Below are positions 9,001 to 15,543 of a stretch of 64,000 nucleotides of DNA, piece after piece. Made by a program: the position numbers and the translations under genes. The stretch lies in the NCBI GenBank assembly GCA_947495135.1, contig CANLXN010000002.1:310001-374000 (forward strand), read 5' to 3'. Positions within the stretch are counted from its first letter, which is position 1, and every line of letters begins with the position of its first letter. This DNA comes from an uncultured Flavobacteriaceae bacterium. Lineage in GTDB: Bacteria; Bacteroidota; Bacteroidia; Flavobacteriales; Flavobacteriaceae. The notes beneath the pieces were generated by a model, which saw only the letters and a list, made by a program, of their open reading frames with translations, made no database searches and was not told the DNA's origin.

Positions 9001-9955
9001 CGTTAAAGGTTGTAATGGTATTGGTAGCAGCGGCTGTTGGCTCCACCATTGGCTGGACTCTTTTACCTGCAGCGCCGCCCGCTGTGATATAATAGTACAC
9101 CTCGTCACTGTAGGGATTCAGATTAGACCCGTTTTCTCCAAGACTGTCTTGAAAATCAGCGCCTTGAGGTGTTGGAGTAGTAGTTAGACCTGCACCTTCA
9201 GCATAAAACAAAATAAAGTCGCTATCATTAAAAGAACCATCCTCTTCTCCTATTACTTGAATAGAGGTTTCCGGTAAATCGAAAATAGTATTGTCTGCAT
9301 TTACTAACGGAAGAGGCTTCCCTCCATTCCCATAAACTTTAATACTCCTAGGGTCAATACCGTTTGTATTCATCCCCAAATCGTTTAGAAAGTTTTTCGA
9401 AATGCGATAAATTCCTGTTTGATCAATTTTAAATTTGTACCAATCCCCAGTAGCAAGAACAGAATTAGTCAATGTTATGAATGAATCTGCCTGCGTTGAA
9501 GTTGAATAGCTATAATTAACTGAAAATGATTGAATCTTTCTCAACTGACCATTCACGTTTACAACAGGGGAAATAGTCATGAAACTATATAAAATAGATC
9601 GAGCTTTCGAACTTTGTAGACTATAAGTAGGTGTCGTTGGCACCAGATTTGTATTAATTCGCTTTAATTCTTCAGAAGAAAGCGTTCCATAAGAAATGTT
9701 CGTCACTTGAACTGAACGTTGATCAACAAATCTATTGTCCTCCCATTGGTAATAGAAAGCCAACTGATCTTCTTCTAGAACCAAATTTACTTCCGAAAGT
9801 CGCTGATCGGTTTTAGTTTGATCATTAACCCCGGTAGCTTTGGAAACAGCAGAAAAGTTATTAGCATCCCAATGAATAGTAATATCACGAGATTGGGCGT
9901 AAACTAGGGCAGGCGCAAACGTAATAATTAAAAGTAAAAATATTTTTCTCATCAT
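6065..9955 (-). CDS. porU: Type IX secretion system sortase PorU (C25 family cysteine peptidase)
   Basis: A protein of about 1296 residues with a signal peptide (MMRKIFLLLIITFAPALVYAQ). PorU cleaves C-terminal sorting domains from T9SS cargo at the cell surface and transfers the cargo to A-LPS. The gingipain-type C25 catalytic domain has GHGG (His799) and TVTCEFTKF (Cys833). The C-terminus holds a FlgD-like Ig fold and a sorting-type end (NYPNPF ... KLVIL). I place the start at 9955 or 9952: the longer frame beginning at 9994 would translate through the promoter element TATCTTTG and lacks a signal peptide. It is divergent from gldJ. Confidence 0.93.
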   Translation of the reverse strand: MMRKIFLLLIITFAPALVYAQSRDITIHWDANNFSAVSKATGVNDQTKTDQRLSEVNLVLEEDQLAFYYQWEDNRFVDQRSVQVTNISYGTLSSEELKRINTNLVPTTPTYSLQSSKARSILYSFMTISPVVNVNGQLRKIQSFSVNYSYSTSTQADSFITLTNSVLATGDWYKFKIDQTGIYRISKNFLNDLGMNTNGIDPRSIKVYGNGGKPLPLVNADNTIFDLPETSIQVIGEEDGSFNDSDFILFYAEGAGLTTTPTPQGADFQDSLGENGSNLNPYSDEVYYYITAGGAAGKRVQPMVEPTAAATNTITTFNDYAFHEEDAFSPAKVGRKWYGNRFDVENEQSFEFNFPNISNSEPVAIRIVAAAASEVGTSMAITINSTSVNPLSFGSIADPTLLREAFYNGEISASGDTVTVDLDYNNSGNPSSIGYLDYIGVSALRNLIGVDGQMSFRFDNAINLLGVGEYQIGNASQFSQVWDVTNPAFISSKQNEDGANSFSFKATLGSVREYVAINPNDYFTPTQAAVSRVANQNLKGTIMEDASGNFQDVDYLIVTAPFLLQPALRLANHHKTVSGLRVKVVTTDKIYEEFSSGKQDIGAIRNFVRYIYGNASSENNRLKYLCLFGDTSVDYKDRLSNNNNIVPSFHTVSSISTFSSFVTDDYFGMMSDPEGTLVNTDKLDIAVGRILADNVSLANAMVDKIVDYSEKSSYGNWRNNLVLVSDDVDVDWEHDRLQVVLDGIGDQITVEKPYVNVKKIHSDSYQQETSAGGNRYPEVKEAIINGIEVGALILNYFGHGGEDGLAKEFIYTKGVAEDLKNENNYPCIVTVTCEFTKFDNPLRITAGELTFWNREGGAVSLITTTRSISVSLGVTFNQELAVDLFGFGLDIPVPPAEALRLSKNRIGNVNRRVVFYVGDPALRLAFPKQRVELTTLNGQPIASSGVVLKALSKITMGGVVLDEAGNLLSDYNGVAEIKVFDKNQQRQTLGNDGTTSQSSSGELLILDFVTLGEVLFNGQASVTNGQFEVDFVVPRDIQIQEGQGKVSLYAQRNGVLEDQTGANLDIQVGGLDENAPEDNEGPQIQLFMNDESFVSGGITNDSPLLLANLEDENGINTSSGIGHDIVAVLDGDEENPFVLNEYYQAEVDDYTRGVTSYKLRNLEEGLHTLTLKAWDVYNNSSTSEIQFIVAGDDEISISRVLNYPNPFVNYTEFWFNHNRPFEPLEVQVQVFTVTGKVVWTQNQIINTDGFLSRDIVWDGRDDFGDRIGKGTYIYKITVKSTLTNQQTEKYEKLVIL

Positions 9956-9969
9956 AACAAATAACGTTT

Positions 9970-9977
9970 CAAAGATA
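9970..9977 (-). promoter_or_regulatory. -7 promoter element of porU-porV-cdd
   Basis: TATCTTTG on the minus strand is a perfect TAnnTTTG match, 15 bases upstream of the porU ATG at 9955. The -33 element is weak (TTTA at 10000-10003, 22 bp away). Its position inside the longer reading frame supports the shorter porU start. Confidence 0.5.
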
Positions 9978-10109
9978 CACTTAGTATAAGGCAAATTTTT
10001 AAAGTTTATTATAAAAAATTCATCGATATAATATAACTTCGTCGATTACGTTTGTAGTTGGTCGGTTTTATGTAAACTTTCATTACAAACGATTAATATT
10101 AAAATAATG

Positions 10110-10138
10110 TTGTCATTTTATCGTTAATTACTATATTG
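10110..10138 (+). promoter_or_regulatory. Promoter of gldJ
   Basis: TTG (10110-10112), 19 bp, then TATATTG (10132-10138), close to the Bacteroidota consensus with one T missing in the -7 box. It ends 28 bases before the gldJ ATG. Confidence 0.45.
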
Positions 10139-10166
10139 CGAACCCAATTTTTTCATATTTGAAATT

Positions 10167-11858
10167 ATGAACTTTAAGAAAAACCTATTAGTTAAGCTAT
10201 TTATCGCAGTGGCTACAACAACTTTATTATTTAGTTGTAGTAAATCTAGAGACTACAAAGATAGTTCTAGAGCCACCGGCTGGAAGATGAACTCCAAAGA
10301 AGGAGGATTCCAGTACAACCCCAAAGCGAAAGAACAAGAAACCGGCCCCGGACTCGTGTTTATTGAAGGAGGTACTTTTACCATGGGTAAAGTACAAGAT
10401 GATCCAATGCATGATTGGAACAATGCTCCAAATCAACAACACGTGCAGTCCTTTTACATGGACGAGACTGAAGTGAGCAACTTAATGTACCTTGAGTACC
10501 TTGATTGGATCAAGGAAGTTTTCCCTCCCTCAGATGAAAATTACCGTAGAATTTATGAAGGTGCTGTACCAGATACATTGGTATGGAGAAACCGTTTAGG
10601 TTACAACGAAGTAATGACAAACAATTACTTGCGTCACCCAGCATATGCCAACTATCCAGTTGTAGGAGTAAGTTGGATCCAAGCGGTTGAATTTAGTAGT
10701 TGGCGAAGTGATCGTGTAAACGAGTTGATTCTAGAAGAAGAAGGATTTACTTCTAGAAATGCTCGATACGAAGTAGAAGCTGGACAAACGTTTAGCACAG
10801 ATACTTATCTGAATGCTCCAACCATGACGTATGGAGGAAACGATTCTATCACTAGAGGTGGTAAGCGATCAGACCAATTAGCAAAAAGAAACGAAGACAG
10901 TACCAACCTATACGTACAACGTAAAGATGGTTTATTGATGCCATCTTACCGACTTCCAACCGAAGCAGAGTGGGAATACGCTGCATTAGGCCTTGTAGGA
11001 TTGCGTAATTACAATGTATACAGAGGTAGAAAGAAATATCCTTGGGATGGGCAATACACTCGTTCGAAAAACAGAAGGTCACGTGGTGATCAAATGGCCA
11101 ATTTCAAACAAGGAGATGGTGATTACGGAGGAATTGCAGGATGGAGTGATGATGGAGCTGATATTACCGCAGAAATCAAATCTTATGAGCCAAATGATTT
11201 TGGACTTTATGATATGGCAGGTAATGTTGCTGAATGGGTAGCAGATGTCTACAGACCCATAGTTGATGATGAATTTAACGATTTCAACTACTACCGTGGT
11301 AATGTTTACACCAAAAACTACATTGATAAAGACGGACAAGTAAAGATTGTTACCGCAGATTCAATTGTATACGATACTTTAAGTAATGGTAGAATAGTTG
11401 CTAGAAACCTTCCAGGTGAAATCCTACAGGTTCCTATTGACGAAGACGAAACTTACTTAAGAACCAATTTCTCAACTAGTGACAACCGTGACTACAGAGA
11501 TGGTGATAAGCGTTCTACGCGTTACTACCAGTCGTTTGGCGGTGAAGACGATGATGCAGAGCAAGACGATAGCAAACGTATGTACAATTCTCCAACGCAC
11601 CGAGTTAGTGCAAGTGAGGACAGTATTTCGGATAACGAATTAGACCGTCAGTACGATAAGTCTTCTGGAAGAACAACACTAGTAAATAACGAAGTGCGTG
11701 TTTACAAAGGTGGTTCATGGAGAGACCGTGACTACTGGTTAGATCCAGCACAAAGACGTTACTTCCCACAAGATATGGCAACAGATTACATCGGTTTCCG
11801 TTGTGCAATGTCTCGTGTAGGTTCTAAATCGAAAAAAGGCAAGCGTCCAAGACACTAA
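10167..11858 (+). CDS. gldJ: Gliding motility lipoprotein GldJ
   Basis: A 563-residue lipoprotein with lipobox LLFSC (Cys24). GldJ is required for gliding in Flavobacterium and stabilises other Gld/T9SS parts, GldK among them. The body is a formylglycine-generating-enzyme/sulfatase-modifying-factor fold: FIEGGTFTMG near residue 67, RLPTEAEWEYAALG mid-protein, YDMAGNVAEWV, and GGSWRDRDYW ... YIGFRC near the end. A charged insert of about 130 residues splits the fold before the last part, as in GldJ and GldK. The tail ends in basic residues (KSKKGKRPRH). Order and divergence from porU match F. johnsoniae. Confidence 0.95.
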   Translation: MNFKKNLLVKLFIAVATTTLLFSCSKSRDYKDSSRATGWKMNSKEGGFQYNPKAKEQETGPGLVFIEGGTFTMGKVQDDPMHDWNNAPNQQHVQSFYMDETEVSNLMYLEYLDWIKEVFPPSDENYRRIYEGAVPDTLVWRNRLGYNEVMTNNYLRHPAYANYPVVGVSWIQAVEFSSWRSDRVNELILEEEGFTSRNARYEVEAGQTFSTDTYLNAPTMTYGGNDSITRGGKRSDQLAKRNEDSTNLYVQRKDGLLMPSYRLPTEAEWEYAALGLVGLRNYNVYRGRKKYPWDGQYTRSKNRRSRGDQMANFKQGDGDYGGIAGWSDDGADITAEIKSYEPNDFGLYDMAGNVAEWVADVYRPIVDDEFNDFNYYRGNVYTKNYIDKDGQVKIVTADSIVYDTLSNGRIVARNLPGEILQVPIDEDETYLRTNFSTSDNRDYRDGDKRSTRYYQSFGGEDDDAEQDDSKRMYNSPTHRVSASEDSISDNELDRQYDKSSGRTTLVNNEVRVYKGGSWRDRDYWLDPAQRRYFPQDMATDYIGFRCAMSRVGSKSKKGKRPRH

Positions 11859-11880
11859 TCAAAACGTTTAAAAATAGATT

Positions 11881-11919
11881 AAACCCTCCCATATGCTTAG
11901 GCAGATAGGAGGGTTTTTT
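11881..11919 (+). terminator. Intrinsic terminator after gldJ
   Basis: AAACCCTCC (11881-11889) pairs with GGAGGGTTT (11908-11916), followed by a T-run. It separates gldJ from murF. Confidence 0.8.
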
Positions 11920-11951
11920 GTAATTTTATTTCTACCGAAAACCCGCCTATT

Positions 11952-13232
11952 TTGAAAATAGAACAGCTCCATAAATATTTCCTTGAAAGCAACGGCATTT
12001 GTACCGATACTCGAAAAATTACTCAAGGATGTTTATTCTTTGCTCTTAAAGGAGAAAACTTTGACGGCAATAAATTTACTCAAGAAGCCCTTAACAAAGG
12101 TGCATTCAAAGTAATTATAGATGACATTAGATATCATAAGAACACTGGAGAAACCATATTGTACGGAGATTCGCTAACGCTTCTTCAAAAGCTTGCAACT
12201 TTTCATCGAAGCTATTTAAACATTCCAATTATCGCTCTTACGGGAAGCAATGGCAAAACCACTACAAAGGAGTTGATCAACGCCGTTTTATCTAGAAAAT
12301 ATAGGACAAGTGCCACAGCCGGAAATTTGAACAATCATATAGGAGTTCCACTCACCCTTTTATCCATGAACAAAGAAACGGAGATTGGTATTGTGGAAAT
12401 GGGAGCAAATCACCTTAAAGAAATTGAACTTTTATCCAATATTGCGAATCCGGATTTTGGATATATCACCAACTTTGGAAAAGCTCATCTAGAGGGCTTT
12501 GGTGGTGTTGAAGGCGTGATTCAAGGTAAAACAGAATTGTATAGACACCTTAAACAACATAAAAAAAGCGTCTTTATTAATGCAAATGATCCAAAACAGC
12601 TAGAGCTTTCGCAAGGAATTGATCGTTTTACTTTTGGTAACGAAGAACAAGACTTTTACATCCAATTAAAAAACGCGTCTACCACCGTGCAATCAAAATT
12701 TATGGGGGTAGATATCAACAGTCAATTAATTGGAACCTACAACTTTCACAATATTGCAGCAGCCATAGCCATTGGCGCTCATTTTGGTATCTCCGCAGCG
12801 GAAATTAAAATAGCAATAGAGGAATATATTCCAGAAATGAATCGTTCCCAAATTATAAAGAAAAATGGCCATACCATTATATTAGATGCCTATAATGCCA
12901 ATCCCACGAGTATGATGGCTGCATTGGAAAACTTTCAACAGTCGCAAGGTGAAAATAAATTAATGATATTAGGAGATATGTTCGAATTAGGTTCAGTGGC
13001 AGCAGAGGAACATCAGTTTATTTGTGATTTTCTCAAGAAGAACTCCTTCGGGACTGCTCTTTTAGTGGGAAGCAACTTCTACGGAACGAAAATTTCCGAA
13101 GAAAAAAACGTGCTACTAGAAACATTTGAGGACCTTAAAAAGTATATCGAGAACCATCCTCCAAAAAGTGCATTCATCCTTATTAAGGGATCTAGAGGAA
13201 TGGCGCTGGAAAGAATATTGGAAAGTTTGTAA
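11952..13232 (+). CDS. murF: UDP-N-acetylmuramoyl-tripeptide--D-alanyl-D-alanine ligase
   Basis: A 426-residue Mur ligase that adds D-Ala-D-Ala to UDP-MurNAc-tripeptide in the cytoplasm, the last cytoplasmic step of peptidoglycan precursor assembly. The ATP-binding loop TGSNGKTTT is at residues 97-105. It is followed by GNLNNHIGVP, by EMGANHLKEI and by DAYNANPTSM, all MurF signatures. The start is TTG at 11952: upstream there is only the gldJ terminator, and the N-terminus MKIEQLHKYF fits the family. Its 3' end faces the TPR/PD40 gene with 16 bases between. Confidence 0.95.
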   Translation: MKIEQLHKYFLESNGICTDTRKITQGCLFFALKGENFDGNKFTQEALNKGAFKVIIDDIRYHKNTGETILYGDSLTLLQKLATFHRSYLNIPIIALTGSNGKTTTKELINAVLSRKYRTSATAGNLNNHIGVPLTLLSMNKETEIGIVEMGANHLKEIELLSNIANPDFGYITNFGKAHLEGFGGVEGVIQGKTELYRHLKQHKKSVFINANDPKQLELSQGIDRFTFGNEEQDFYIQLKNASTTVQSKFMGVDINSQLIGTYNFHNIAAAIAIGAHFGISAAEIKIAIEEYIPEMNRSQIIKKNGHTIILDAYNANPTSMMAALENFQQSQGENKLMILGDMFELGSVAAEEHQFICDFLKKNSFGTALLVGSNFYGTKISEEKNVLLETFEDLKKYIENHPPKSAFILIKGSRGMALERILESL

Positions 13233-13248
13233 AGCTGATTACGTAAGG

Positions 13249-14520
13249 TTATTCTTTTACTCTAATCACTTTGTAAATATCATCATCCCCTGCACCATTT
13301 TCTCGGTTACTTGCAAAATAACCTTCGTTGGTTTCGCTATTAATTATAAACGTAAAGTCGTCTTTCGGACTATTTACGGGAGCACCTAGATTGGTTACTT
13401 CCGTATTTTCTTCTGAAATATTCACTACAAAAATATCCAAACCACCTAAGCCAGGGCGGCCATCTGACGCAAAATAAAGCTTATGATCTTTGCTAATAAA
13501 CGGAAATGTATCTCTCGCCTCTGTGTTGATATCCTTTCCTAGATTGACCGGATCTCCATACGTATCACCCTCGATCGAAACCTTATACAAATCAGACATT
13601 CCCTCACCTCCTGGCATATCACTTGCAAAATAAAGGGTTTTTTCATCTGGACTCAAAGCAGGATGCCCAATGGAATACGCATCGCTATTAAAAGGTAATT
13701 CTGTTATCTCCCATCGATTATTTTTAATACGAGTTGCCTTATACAACTTGAGCCTATTAATACCAGAACCATCTTGTTTGTACCAACCATCGGTAAAATT
13801 ATTTCGAGTGAAATAGAGTGTATTAAAATCCTTTGTAAAAACCGTAGTAGATTCGTGGTACCTAGTATTAATGTCTCCTTTAAACCGAATACTCTTCAAC
13901 TTTCCTTTATCTGTGATCTTGGCCGTAAAAAGATCGAATAAGGGTTGATTATTCCAAGTATGGTTACTTTTTACTATCTTATTTTCCTCACCATTGGAAG
14001 CATAGACTACTTCGTTTCTATAAAATGAAGGAGCGAACTCCGAGCTATTTGAACTGAACATTGCTAGTCGTACTTCATATTTACCCGACAGTGCTTCAAT
14101 ACGCGCTAAATACTCTTTGTCGCTATCAAATAAGGCGGCTCTCTTATCGGTTGCTGAAGCACGCTCTTTGAATTGCATCATTACCTCATCCGACTTGGCA
14201 TATTGCTCAGTACTTTTAAGTGAAAGGGCATACCTGTAGAAATAGGTTGGATCCACCGATTCGTGCTTGGAAGTCAAACTTTCGTACCATTTTGCGGCAT
14301 TTTTATAATCTCCGGTAAAATAGAAAGCATCGGCTAGTCTTTCCAAAACAGCGGCATCTTCACTCCCCCTTTTAACTGCTCGTAAATAGAACTTCTGAGC
14401 TCGCGAATAAGACTGAGCTTCAAAAGCCACATCTCCCTTTCGCTGAGCACTCCTTTGGGCCTCAACAGATGTCGAAACACCAAGAAAAAAGATGAACAGT
14501 ACGTAAGCAAAACATTTCAT
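13249..14520 (-). CDS. TPR / PD40 (TolB-like) repeat exported protein, lacks OmpA domain
   Basis: An exported protein of about 423 residues. I prefer the ATG at 14520 (MKCFAYVLFIFFLGVSTSVEAQ, a signal peptide) over the upstream GTG at 14541. TPR-like helices occupy roughly residues 20-125, followed by PD40/WD40-like blades with signatures such as GHPALSPDEKTLYFASDMPGG and KDHKLYFASDGRPGLGGLDIF. Genes downstream of PorP/SprF usually encode TPR-PD40-regulatory-OmpA proteins (PorE-like) that bind peptidoglycan. This one stops after the propeller, and only 16 bases separate its stop from murF, so the OmpA part is truly absent. It is third in an operon with a T9SS adhesin and PorP/SprF. Confidence 0.8.
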   Translation of the reverse strand: MKCFAYVLFIFFLGVSTSVEAQRSAQRKGDVAFEAQSYSRAQKFYLRAVKRGSEDAAVLERLADAFYFTGDYKNAAKWYESLTSKHESVDPTYFYRYALSLKSTEQYAKSDEVMMQFKERASATDKRAALFDSDKEYLARIEALSGKYEVRLAMFSSNSSEFAPSFYRNEVVYASNGEENKIVKSNHTWNNQPLFDLFTAKITDKGKLKSIRFKGDINTRYHESTTVFTKDFNTLYFTRNNFTDGWYKQDGSGINRLKLYKATRIKNNRWEITELPFNSDAYSIGHPALSPDEKTLYFASDMPGGEGMSDLYKVSIEGDTYGDPVNLGKDINTEARDTFPFISKDHKLYFASDGRPGLGGLDIFVVNISEENTEVTNLGAPVNSPKDDFTFIINSETNEGYFASNRENGAGDDDIYKVIRVKE

Positions 14521-14552
14521 TTTCAGTGGGAATTTAAACACACATAAATAGA

Positions 14553-15542
14553 TTAAAAGAACCTTGGCGACACAAGACGATTTGCAGAATCGAATAACTC
14601 AAAGCGCAATAAAGCCTCATAGGTCCCATTATTATATTGAACTAAATCGGTTGTCGCCCTGTCATAAGCAACCCCTACAAGTATTTGATTTGTTAGTTGA
14701 AACCCTGCCATAAAACTCACTGCCGCATCCCATCTGTATGCAGCTCCAAATGAGAATCTCTGACTTACTAGGAAACTACCAGAAAAATCCACCTGTAAAG
14801 GTGCACCCTCAACATATTTGGTTAAAATGGCAGGCTTAAACTGAATTTCCCTAGTGAGCGGAAGGGTGTAACCAGATATAAAGTAAAAATTAATTCTTTC
14901 TTTAGCCGTAGTGAGCGAATTATTACTATTATCACTAGTTTCAAAATGCTCTGTCTCTATAAAATTAGGCACACTTGCTCCAACATAAAACCTTGGAGTA
15001 TAGAAATAAGCTCCAAAACCAACTTGAGGTGAAAATTTACTATCGATATTAATCTCAGAATCAGGGTCACCTATATTGAATGGCCCTGTTACAAGTTTGG
15101 TACTATTAATATCTAATAAATGAACCCCTCCCTTAACTCCCAACGCTAATTTACTTTTTTTAGAAAGGTTTAGCGTGTAGCTAAAATCAAAATCGGCATA
15201 GGTCTCACTCGTAATAAACACATCATCTCTTACCACATTAAAACCTAACCCCACATTCTTACCTACTGGTGAGTGTAATGAAAATGTGACGGTACGCGGA
15301 GTTCCGCTCAAACCTACCCATTGATCCCTATAGAGTCCAACAATACTAAACACATCCCGAGAGCCTGCATAAGCCGGATTAATACTTAAGGTGTTATACA
15401 TGTACTGCGTGTACTGCGCATCTTGCTGGGCAGAAATTTCCTGGGAAGCAAAACCAATTCCAAGAAGTATAAATAATCCCAGAGTCTGCCATGGTTGCCC
15501 GCCATACCTTATATCTTTGGTTCTTAAATTCAGACCCCTCAT
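14553..15542 (-). CDS. PorP/SprF family type IX secretion system membrane protein
   Basis: A 329-residue outer-membrane protein with an N-terminal hydrophobic export segment and the family start QQDAQYTQYMYNTLSINPAYAGSR, the PorP/SprF hallmark. In Flavobacterium, SprF-type proteins sit next to large adhesins with type B (CHU_C) C-terminal domains and are needed for their secretion. It starts one base after the stop of the adhesin-like gene at 15544, so pairing with that protein is very likely. The 3' neighbour is the TPR/PD40 gene, 32 bases away. Confidence 0.9.
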   Translation of the reverse strand: MRGLNLRTKDIRYGGQPWQTLGLFILLGIGFASQEISAQQDAQYTQYMYNTLSINPAYAGSRDVFSIVGLYRDQWVGLSGTPRTVTFSLHSPVGKNVGLGFNVVRDDVFITSETYADFDFSYTLNLSKKSKLALGVKGGVHLLDINSTKLVTGPFNIGDPDSEINIDSKFSPQVGFGAYFYTPRFYVGASVPNFIETEHFETSDNSNNSLTTAKERINFYFISGYTLPLTREIQFKPAILTKYVEGAPLQVDFSGSFLVSQRFSFGAAYRWDAAVSFMAGFQLTNQILVGVAYDRATTDLVQYNNGTYEALLRFELFDSANRLVSPRFF

Positions 15543-15543
15543 A

